Source of the DNA: Mytilus trossulus
Lineage: Eukaryota; Mollusca; Bivalvia; Mytilida; Mytilidae
NCBI RefSeq assembly: GCF_036588685.1
Contig: NC_086375.1
Span: 9,975,916 to 10,039,915 of the forward strand
Direction of reading: 5' to 3'
Length of the DNA stretch: 64,000 nt
The position numbers and the translations under genes are program-made. Every line of letters begins with the position of its first letter. Within the stretch, counting starts at the first letter, position 1. Below, one piece after another: positions 38,301-45,301 of the stretch. The notes below the pieces were generated by a model that searched no databases, had not been told where the DNA came from, and saw nothing but the letters and a program-made list of their open reading frames with translations.

Positions 38301-41300
38301 GCTTTTTGAAGGTGAATATAGGAAAGTACTTATGGCGCTTGAAATCAAGAGTGTCATTTTCACTTTTAAAACAGACTTTATATATAAAACAAATATTGTG
38401 AATTTATTTGTTCTTACCATTTGAAATTAAAGACAATAATACACAAATTTACCTACAATAACACAATTACGGGATGTATAAGTGCAGACCAAAGTCATCT
38501 ATGTATCAAAGAAACATAAAAAGGCATATAGACAAAGAACATTAGCAAAGTAAAAGACAAGAATACAAAAAAGTTTTACAATAAGTCTAGTCAATCTATC
38601 ATAAATTTGAACCTAACCTTGAAGTTATTGCAACAAAAGAATTTTAAGTTTTAATCTTTAGAATTATACCCCAAATATACACACAATAATGTCCAACAAA
38701 ATCTAACGTGATAAAAACTTAAAAAAATATATTTTAACATTCCTATGGAGATTTGCATTGCTCTGCAAAAAAGGCAGAAAAAAATCAATAAAAATTGATA
38801 CAAAATTATTACTTTACCGCATCTATTCAACAATATGTAATGATTGTATAACAAACAAACAACTCTTAAGGTGATTTCATATCTTTAAGCAAGGTACAAC
38901 CCACATCTCATAACTCATTAGTTGAGTTATCATTTTAGATTTTTCAACATGTCAAGGTAAAGGATCTCAAATTAAATACAATAATTCTTCTTTATGTGGT
39001 TAAAAGTATCCTGAAACAAGGAAGATGCTAAACAAATATAATTTACAGATTTAATCAATACCAAATAATCACTTTATTTTGTTTTAAAATGGTCACAAAA
39101 CCTTAAATTTGCAATTTCTGTAATGAAAAATGTGCAAAAAAAAATTCAAGAAATTACCCACAACACTTCGGCTTTGTACATTTAATGAGCAGGGGATAAT
39201 ATAATGAAGTCCAATACGAACTTATAACCTCAAATAAGTATCATACTTTACATGAGTGTTTAGAAAATCACCCAAAAACAGTCAAAAAAAATTGAAATTA
39301 AAAATGTTGATTTTGAGTTTTCCTCAAGTTAGATTTGATGGGACTTTTTTCTGTGTATATTTGGGGCTAAATGCTAGATGAGAACTTATACATTTGCTAT
39401 TGCAATTAGTTTTGAGGTCCAAACTTAGTTTGACTGGACTAAATAGCACAACGAGATGTATAAGTACAGACATATAGAGCCATATCAAATGTAAAAGAGG
39501 TGTTTTTAAATTTTGCTGGAATTAGGCTTTTACAAAAGATGCGAAAAATACCAATCAAGTATACAAACTCGATCAAGAGTCAAAAATAAAATTACAATGA
39601 CCTGGTAAAAAAAAAACATATAAAAACATAATTCTACGGAACACAACCACAAAAAAAACGGAGATTATCTCATGTTATCTCAAGTGAAGGGTTGGAAGAT
39701 TCTGTTCAAGATGCCAGCAAGTTCCCCATTCTTGAAAATTTAGAAAGAAAACTCCGTATGATTATGAGCGACTGAGCATGATGAGTTGATATTTCCCCCA
39801 AAATGAAGTTGTGTCTTCAGAGGAGTGTAACTACTCCAGGGTCTGTGGCACTTATTGTCCGTACAGTTAAGTTTTTTTAAACCTGTTTCGGTATATTTAA
39901 AGTGCCATATTTACAGATACGTGATTGGGTTCTGATGTTCTGTTAAAAGTCTAAGGACGTTATGGGGATCCGTTAAGAGTTTGTAGTGTGCAGTCGTCTT
40001 ACATATGAAGATTAATGTTGCCACATCTTAATAGTATCAGGGATGTATGAGTGTTATATACAACAACTCTGGTATTAATTTTCCTGATCTTGATACCTTG
40101 GAAACACCGGGTCCTACTGGTGACGTTTCTAGTAGGTGTTGGAAAGGGACTTTACAAAGTTGTAGATGCTTTGAAAGAATTAGATGATTCTATCTCTCAC
40201 CATTTGTTGTTCAAAGATTCCAAAGGTACATGCAGTTGATGAAGCAAATAATTGACCCTCCAGGGTTTCGCGATTTGTAGTTCCTGAAGTAAAATACTGC
40301 TGCCTGGCATTGTACATTTTTGTGTTGTTGAATTCGATTGTTATTACAGATTACTGAGGCTTACGTGTATGTTAAAACTCGTAGGCATATACTAGTTACT
40401 AGGGGTATTTGCAAAGTATTTACTCGCTGTGGAAAGTTTCTGGTGATGATGTTCTTGGAGCCTTTGCTGTTGTCTCATCAATGTGATTGTTGTTTCTATG
40501 TTATTGGGGATCAAACAGTCATCATCAAACTGTTTGAAAGAAGATGACAAAGTTCAGTTAGTCTATTAATGAAAAAAGCTAAAGATATTAGGGTCAATAA
40601 TGCGTCAGAAATAATAGGTCATATGACGGCGACATTCTCCCTCTACTTGGACACGTCGCCTTTTCTGCGTAGAAGTTACCATATCATTTTAGGATTGAAC
40701 CACTGATTCTACAATATTGGAACTTGAGAGGAACAATCTTTGATGTGGTAACTTGACAGAGGCTTTCATAAAATCAAGTATTACGGCATCCGTCTAATAA
40801 TAATATATTGAACGTCTTTTGCAAATTCTTGGAGGGTTGCGATAGGCTATCTTTCACTAGTCTAAGTACGTCTACTCAAGAATCAATTCTGAGCATCAAT
40901 AAGGGATTGTTTTTTTAAAGTGCTGTCACTGATGAGGCTTTTGTAGATAACGATCATCTGGCGAAAATACAAAATTTTTAATCCTGATATATTTTATGCG
41001 TTTATTCATGTTAGTCTAGAAGAGGGACGAAAGATACCAAAGGGACAGTCAAACTCATAAATTTAAAACAAACTGACAACGCCATGGCTAAAAATGAAAA
41101 AGACAAACAGAAAAACAATAGTACACATGACACAACATAGAAAACTGAAGAATAAACAACACGAACACCACCAAAAACTAGAGGTGATCTCAGGTGCTCC
41201 GGAAGTGTAAGCAGATCCTGCTCCACATGCGGCACCCGTCGTGTTGCTTATGTGATTACAAATCCGATAAATAGTCTAATTCGGTATGTCAAATTCATGA

Positions 41301-44300
41301 AAGGAAAGGGGATTGTAGTTACGACGTAAGGAACATTTCCGATATCATTTGTGAAACGGTTATTCTATAACGGTCAACCAACTCGTTATGGTGTCCGTAA
41401 AAATTACGAAGGGATGATTTCAACTTCACCATTTGGAACTCTTGGTTTAATAGCTTCCTTGTGAGCAGTAATGCAAGCACGGGAATATCGTATCAATTGG
41501 GAGATATATACCCCGTATGCAGGTGCTGCTGGAATGTTGCTACTCAGAAATGGAAAGTTCACAATTGGAAAGCTAAAATCATCTCTTTTGTCGTAAAGTT
41601 TTGTCTTCAACCGACCTTCATTGTCAATTTCTAGATGTAAGTCAAGATATGAAGCCGACTTAACTGTATCTGTAGTATCCTTTATCTCCAATTCGATGGG
41701 ATAGATGCGTTCCACAAAGTCACCAAATTTTGAATGGTTTGGTGAAAGAACGTCATCTATATAGCGGAAAGTAGAGTTAAAGGATATTGCTAACTTCTTA
41801 TCTTTCTTCCTAAGAAGTTTCTGCATGAAGTCAGCCTCATAATAATAAAGAAACAAGTCAGCAAGTAGAGGGGCACAGTTTGTTCCCATTGGGATGCCGA
41901 CAGTCTGTTGAAAAACACGTCCTCCGAACGTAACAAATATGTTGTCAATCAAGAAATCAAGCATCTTGATAATATCGGTTTCAGAGATTTTTTGTTTGAA
42001 TCAGAGTGATTCTTTACTAAGTAGGATTTATCCCTCCCTAAGACAAGATACTTGTATCTACGTTTGCCATTCTTTTTCATGAAGAAAAGTAATACCAACT
42101 CTTTTAATTTGTCTTTTAGTTTGGAATGTGGAATACTTGTGTAAAGAGTATAAAAGTCAAATATTTTAATACTGTAACAAGATGAAAGAGAGTTAGATTG
42201 TATGTACTCTAAAAGATCTTTGGAATTTTTAAGTATCCATATCTGATTGACGCCAACTCTAGAATAGGCAGTTTCACAATAATTTTGAAGCCCGTCTTTG
42301 ATTGCTGATAAAATAGATGTTAATAATTTAGAAAGGGGTTTCGTGGAGCACTTGGAAGACCCAGCAATATACCGTTGTTTGTAAGGACACTTATGTAGTT
42401 TAGGTAGCCAATACAGTGATGGAAGATCCAGTTCTTCATCTTTGGTTGAAATACCAAAGGAACAAAGAACAGACCTATGATTATCCAGGATTTCCTCTTT
42501 AGTAAGTGTCGTGAGGGTATATGTTGAGTTTCCAAGTGAATTGTCTATACTTAATTCGTTTATCAAGCAATAAATGTAATGACTTTTACAGACAAAAACG
42601 ATGTTATTTGGGGCTTTGTCTGCGGGGACAACAACATATTTATCATGGAGGTCGGATAGGTGTTTAGCAACATTTGGGTCTTTGAAGATTGACGTAGCAT
42701 GGGCAATGATGGACCCATTCAGTTTCTTAATTCTGATTTGTATTAACGACCTCACTGCCTTAATCCATTCGGATAGAGTGTCTACGTCTTCCTTCTCGCG
42801 CTTAGCCCATTGCCTGGCATAATCCTCGACTGAATCCATCAAAATTTTAAAGTTGTATTTCCAATTGATGGATTTAGGCTCACGATATTTCGGACCTTTC
42901 GATAACACATTTCGTAGAGAAGTGTTATTAACAATGTTAAGGTCACCGGTAATAACGTGGCCAGCAGGATTATATGTGAATTGGGAACTAGCACAAGTGC
43001 AATCAGGAGGTTTAGACTTGAAGTCGTCAATATCGAGATCCTGCACAACGCGTTTATAATTGAAAATTTTAGTTGCAATAGGTTTGGTATAGGTATAAGA
43101 AATTATTGGTACAGACTGGTCTTTGAAATAAGGAGGTATTTTCGATTGAACTAATTTATGATGAAGGATATTGCCTAGGTTGACGCCATCGAGACCTTTG
43201 TTGGCAAAGAAAAGATTTGAAAAGATCTTTTCTCTTTTTCATCTTTTCCAATGCGAACTGGCTTGAAAAGTTTTTGACTTGCAATATCCGAAATTATAGC
43301 TTGAAGTTTGTATTGGTTTGAATGAGGGTTTGTAACAGTGGATTCCAAACATAAATTGAACAGAGAATGAAGTTTTGAAAGGGGTAATGGATAAAGTTTC
43401 GTGCAAATGTGATGAATACCTAACGGTTTTTGTATGAATGGCAGCAAGTCATTAATAGAGACATCATGCAGAGAGGGTGATGTATAATGACCATGACCAT
43501 GACTGCGTCTACGTCGAGGAGTCGAGTTGAAAATATTCATCACATTCACCGAGTTACACGAAGGACTAGATAGAATACCTATACCATCAATTTTGTCATT
43601 GCAGCCATACGGTGTTGCAGTTCCCAATTGTCTAATCCAGTAGTCTTCTTTTTGTCTACGGAGAGTCGTTGAAAGATTAGGATTGTTAGAGCTATGGTAT
43701 ATCTTTTCGATAATGCGAACAGTCATAGAAACGATGGAATGATCGGGCTGATTGAAATGCTGAAATAGAATGTCGTTAGCATTGAGGTCCATGTCTGATC
43801 TATGACCGCACATCTGTTGGTTTAGCACTAGCCTTCCTTTCGTTTCACCGACGTACTAGTATATCAATCCGCAAAGGTTGCACTCTTATCCGTAGACGAC
43901 ATTTATCGATTTACAATTCAGATCATCGTAACTTCTGGTAAAATATGACTTCTTGGTCAAATTGCTAGTGAATTCAGCATCTGTAATTAAAATAGCACAA
44001 GTTTAGCAGTCTTTGGTCTCACATTTTGAAATGCGACAGTGTTGTACTGTGTCATCAAAAACCAAAATGTCTTTAAGGAGAACTGAACATGGCTGTATAT
44101 GTGTAATATTGCTGTTGTCACTAGGACGATGATCTGAATGAGTCGTGTTTGGGATATTAGTCATGTCTGGTGATGAGGGGACACCTGCCGTATAGTCCAC
44201 AGTTCTATCATGGGCCACTTTGACCAAAACAACATGGGTTTAGAACCAAACTATTATGCCAGTCCCAGCTGGTAATAACTATACACTAAATAGCTATCCT

Positions 44301-44974
44301 AAGAATATGGAGGACGGCGATCAGATATACATCATTCTCACAGGCACTTGTCTCAAAAAAATATTTCCTGTATATACCTTAATACAGGAATTATTTTTTT
44401 GAGACAAGTGCCTGTGATCATTCTGTTAGACTTTGCCAAGGCCTTTGATTAGGTACCACATGCCAGACTACTTAATGAAATGGATTACTACGGGGCAAGA
44501 GGTTTCCAGCTTCAATGGATAACTTGAAACAGTTTCTGTCCAACAGACTGAACATAGCTCATTGTCGAAAACCACAAGTCGGACCTCTTGACGTGGTATC
44601 TGGAGTAACCCTAGGGTACTTAGATGGGTCCCTTACTCTTCCTAGCTTATATCAAACAGCAAACAGACCTTACCTCGCTGGAACAAAGGTGAGCCGCTCA
44701 TGTCTGTTTGAGATGCGCCCGAGTCAATTACACTTTAGATCACTTTAGTACAGAGTTTGACTCGTAACCGGGAAGAAGAAGAAGACATGTGAAATTGTGT
44801 TGCAATAAATCGAAGTGTATAATGTGATGCATTCAATGTTTTGGTTTGCTACGGGTTAAATATTGTCTTCTCTAAATATGAAATATTACTCACGCAGTGT
44901 TCCAGTTGTATTATATCTTTAGAGAAATGTCTATAAAGACTATTACACTTTGTTCCGCAGTTGATGCATTTCAT
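29226..44974 (-). CDS. ARV1: ARV1, ER membrane lipid/sterol homeostasis protein, six exons
   Basis: ARV1 is an ER multi-pass protein needed for sterol and sphingolipid homeostasis and linked to GPI-anchor synthesis. The spliced - strand frame is 232 residues from ATG at 44974 to TAA at 29226. Residues 3-30 form the ARV1 zinc ribbon (C3-x2-C6 ... C27-x2-C30), followed by the family signature ELVDKYIEFDPVIICLDALL. Hydrophobic segments follow, including LLVCVVVILTAFVFASKI and LLSNFGKILVIPAVLWGY (human: LLSSYGKLLLIPAVIWEH), and VQAFR (human FQAIR) precedes a diverged hydrophobic C terminus. All introns are GT..AG and phases agree (0, 0, 1, 2, 1). Introns 2 and 1 are large (6.6 and 7.0 kb); they contain a nested C1q gene and retroelements respectively. 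The start codon lies 301 bp from the POP7 start codon. Confidence 0.93.
30087..30229 (-). CDS. ARV1: ARV1 exon 5
   Basis: A 143-bp exon encoding LYEIIRGILLSNFGKILVIP and AVLWGYNEMYVWLTAIFVCA, then SNVQAFR. This is the most conserved membrane block of ARV1. Donor GTAAGT, acceptor TTGTAG. Confidence 0.94.
30650..30728 (-). CDS. ARV1: ARV1 exon 4
   Basis: A 79-bp exon encoding ELLVCVVVILTAFVFASKIM and PSSDKL, a transmembrane segment. Donor GTTTGT, acceptor TTTCAG. It is too short to stand out as an open frame and is supported by phase on both sides. Confidence 0.88.
31030..31192 (-). CDS. ARV1: ARV1 exon 3
   Basis: A 163-bp exon encoding AQWKLTSILLLFDAYTKLVH, a polar linker (QRQNGDQNNRP), and SAFEWDLYFNYFVALI. 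The EWDLYFNYF word corresponds to EWDFYRMF of human ARV1. Confidence 0.92.
31574..31965. mobile_element. TTAA-bounded MITE, 392 bp
   Basis: Perfect 15-bp inverted ends TTAAGGTGGCTCGGG and CCCGAGCCACCTTAA. It shares the TTAAGGTGG start with the element at 13524. The frames inside (31579-31833 + and 31780-32085 -) are spurious. It sits in ARV1 intron 2. Confidence 0.85.
32330..32720. repeat. two inverted pieces of the Penelope-like tail repeat
   Basis: A short + piece (32330-32395, 'cgacttatgagtttgaatgcc') faces a longer - piece (32480-32720, with 'ccatggctaaaaaagaaaca' and 'gagcagatcctgctcc'). Both resemble the tail at 41012-41300. Confidence 0.65.
33217..33466 (+). CDS. C1q-domain protein exon 1
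   Basis: A 250-bp coding part: signal peptide and coiled coil, ending FRST then donor GTAAGT. The ATG at 33217 is the first in frame and starts a good signal peptide. Confidence 0.92.
33217..34629 (+). CDS. secreted coiled-coil C1q-domain protein, two exons
   Basis: 221 residues. Residues 1-18 form a signal peptide (MLKFTLLVLVFLEYEVHG). Residues about 20-80 have heptad-like, Leu/Asn/Lys-rich coiled-coil character (IELLQNEVSRLVNENKIM). Residues about 92-221 form a C1q/TNF-like globular domain with the usual landmarks: VVAFHAYL, HYTGTFTVPETGVYVFTW, NASATEIVVREAEVGDAVFV and terminal FSGWKL. There is no collagen repeat, so this is the globular-head type abundant in bivalves, thought to act as lectin-like recognition molecules in innate immunity. 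The gene lies on the + strand wholly inside ARV1 intron 2. The exact paralogue and ligand cannot be named. Confidence 0.93.
34214..34629 (+). CDS. C1q-domain protein exon 2
   Basis: A 416-bp exon with acceptor TTTACAG encoding the whole C1q domain to TAA at 34627. The sequence upstream (about 33990-34210) is a dispersed repeat ('tcagggatgtaacacttg' type) reaching the acceptor. Confidence 0.94.
35030..35200 (+). repeat. Penelope-like tail repeat fragment
   Basis: 'ttttctatgttgtgtatta', 'gttgtcagtttgttttcgac' and 'tatgagtttgaattgccctc' match the tail of the element at 41012-41300 in reverse. It lies 400 bp after the C1q gene stop. Confidence 0.65.
35839..36147 (+). other. unassigned 102-codon open frame in ARV1 intron 2
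   Basis: The frame has more balanced composition than its surroundings and is preceded by CTTACAG at about 35833. It contains SSPGELILKSKIPPTPHDPT and RSERRASWIPRDGIEQCYTL and ends KSCK just before a dispersed repeat. No family is recognised and no partner exon was found. It may be a last exon, a decayed gene or chance. Confidence 0.2.
36143..36345 (+). repeat. ACGCGCGTTTCGTC dispersed repeat, partial
   Basis: Contains 'gacagacgcgcgtttcgtc', 'cagtgacgctcg', 'gtacgaagttgaaga' and 'tctattcctgaggt'. It lacks the second half of the unit. Confidence 0.8.
37317..37675 (-). repeat. ACGCGCGTTTCGTC dispersed repeat, full unit
   Basis: Full reverse unit from 'ccactgggtcgatgccactg' to 'taatcctggtacctttgata', about 130 bp from ARV1 exon 2. 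On both sides is a direct duplication of host-like sequence ('aatttcttgcgtccgaa' at about 37059 and 37681). Confidence 0.88.
37805..37924 (-). CDS. ARV1: ARV1 exon 2
   Basis: A 120-bp phase 0-0 exon: IHCKELVDKYIEFDPVIICL and DALLLKREAFQHVLSNNSTQ. It holds the last zinc-ligand cysteine and the VDKYIEFDPVI signature. Confidence 0.96.
38584..39441 (-). mobile_element. 0.9-kb element with long diverged terminal inverted repeats, copy 1
   Basis: Ends 'agtctagtcaatct' and 'tttgactggact' are inverted, and the outer 150 bp or so pair with each other ('tataccccaaatatacacac' against 'gtgtatatttggggct'). The whole element is homologous, in opposite orientation, to 58930-59871. There is no protein-coding capacity, so it is probably a non-autonomous DNA transposon. 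Confidence 0.75.
39650..40650 (+). other. unrecognised 1-kb stretch of higher-complexity sequence
   Basis: Base composition is less AT-rich than its surroundings, and there are broken frames at 40051-40239 and 40338-40547 with no domain I can name. It sits in ARV1 intron 1 beside retroelements, so a decayed mobile element is the likely reading. Confidence 0.25.
40915..41000 (-). repeat. ACGCGCGTTTCGTC dispersed repeat, end fragment
   Basis: 'gctgtcactgatgaggcttt' and 'tttttaatcctgatat' match the outer end of the family. The fragment abuts the Penelope-like tail. Confidence 0.55.
41404..41964 (-). pseudogene. Penelope-like RT, C-terminal half
   Basis: 186 codons with VGIPMGTNCAPLLADLFLYY, the RYIDD catalytic motif and SYLDLHLEID. 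Downstream it shows the thumb-like AYGVYISQLIRYSRAC region common to Penelope-like RTs. It overlaps the preceding RT frame by 16 bp in another frame, so a frameshift splits the enzyme near 41950-42000. Confidence 0.88.
41949..43046 (-). pseudogene. Penelope-like RT, N-terminal half
   Basis: 365 codons. The early part is a basic linker. The later part has VVVPADKAPNNIVFV, SLYWLPKLHKCPYKQRYIAG and FDFYTLYTSIPHSKLKDKL, the fingers/palm of a Penelope-like RT. The last 40 or so residues become off-frame relative to the RT. Confidence 0.85.
43175..43990 (-). pseudogene. GIY-YIG-like endonuclease region of the Penelope-like element
   Basis: Upstream of the RT the - strand reads CNLCGLIY, an in-frame stop, YVGETKGRLVLNQQMCGHRS, then IRQLGTATPYGCNDKIDG. 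The GLIY ... YVGE pair, the conserved R and the PYG.ND ending fit a GIY-YIG nuclease. Upstream cysteines (CETKDC, CNLC) could form the associated zinc motif. Stops make it non-functional. The long downstream part (SHGHGHYTSPSLHDVSINDL) is linker. Confidence 0.7.
44285..44770 (+). pseudogene. decayed non-LTR retrotransposon RT fragment
   Basis: With the inserted 78-bp hairpin removed, the + strand reads GDQIYIILLDFAKAFD, stop, VPHARLLNEMDYYGARGFQLQWIT, then after a frameshift QFLSNRLNIAHC ... VVSGVTLGYL. This is the classic LDFxKAFDxVPHxxLL ... SGVPQG pattern of CR1/Jockey-like LINE RTs, with stop and frameshift damage. It ends about 120 bp from ARV1 exon 1. Confidence 0.85.
44339..44416. mobile_element. 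78-bp hairpin MITE with 8-bp target duplication
   Basis: Near-perfect hairpin: left arm CACAGGCACTTGTCTC..., right arm ...GAGACAAGTGCCTGTG. It is flanked by the direct repeat atcattct (44331-44338 and 44417-44424). It sits inside the LINE RT fragment and removing it restores the LINE frame. An 8-bp duplication fits hAT-type transposition. Confidence 0.93.
44894..44974 (-). CDS. ARV1: ARV1 exon 1 (start, zinc ribbon)
   Basis: An 81-bp exon: MKCINCGTKCNSLYRHFSKD, then IIQLEHC, then donor GTGAGT. The CxxC, LYR, and ILKITxC-like spacing matches the ARV1 N-terminal zinc motif, and the exon ends exactly on the third ligand cysteine. Confidence 0.94.
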
Positions 44975-45275
44975 TGTTTTATTGTTTATAGCGGATGTTT
45001 ACATTAGTAAAATAATAAACGAAAGGTGTATGGACAGTCCAAATTATCCGTATTTTTATTGTTCACTGATCACAATCAAGGAAGAATACATATGACATTA
45101 ATTGAAAATCAATATTTTTAATATGAAATGTGCATTTATCTCAACATACAGTGAAAACTTTATACAGATTCCTTGTTCATGCAATCCGTATCTAACCCGG
45201 TTTTCCAACAGTTCTTTTCCGAAAAAAATTAGTTTTACAATTGTTTCGGTATTTCCTGTACTGATAAAAACAAAA
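44975..45275. promoter_or_regulatory. shared divergent promoter of ARV1 and POP7
   Basis: These 301 bp separate the ARV1 start codon (- strand) from the POP7 start codon (+ strand), so both transcripts must start within or close to this gap. I see no clear TATA box or CpG-rich block; the sequence is AT-rich. That the promoter is shared is inferred from geometry. Confidence 0.7.
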
Positions 45276-45301
45276 ATGATTTCTGAAGAAGTAAAGCCAA
45301 A
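45276..45301 (+). CDS. POP7: POP7 exon 1 (start)
   Basis: Encodes MISEEVKP and two bases of the next Lys codon, followed by a consensus donor GTAAGTAAT. The open frame extends upstream to 45102, but the ATG at 45276 gives an N terminus of normal POP7 length; the upstream part has no family similarity. Confidence 0.8.

Larger units (their letters stand above)
41012..44230 (-). mobile_element. Penelope-like retroelement with upstream GIY-YIG-like domain (decayed)
   Basis: Read on the - strand the order is: a Cys-rich stretch, GIY-YIG-like nuclease region, linker, reverse transcriptase, then a tail of about 350 bp. The RT carries PADKAPNNIVFVCKSHY, YWLPKLHKCPYKQRYI, DFYTLYTSIPHSKLKDKL, VGIPMGTNCAPLLADLFLYY and the catalytic RYIDD. 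This is Penelope-like style, with no LTR or apurinic endonuclease. The N-terminal position of GIY-YIG resembles the domain-permuted Naiad-type Penelope-like clade; clade assignment is inference. Frames are interrupted by stops and a shift, so the copy looks dead. It lies in ARV1 intron 1, same strand as ARV1. Confidence 0.85.

Noticed and set aside
42601-43154. + strand open frames opposite the Penelope-like RT
   Set aside because: Antisense shadows of the RT frame on the - strand.
45102-45275. In-frame extension upstream of the POP7 start codon (ATG at 45102)
   Set aside because: It would add 58 residues without POP7 similarity and would push the coding start toward ARV1. The ATG at 45276 gives the normal family length, and only 26 bases of this frame are kept as coding.
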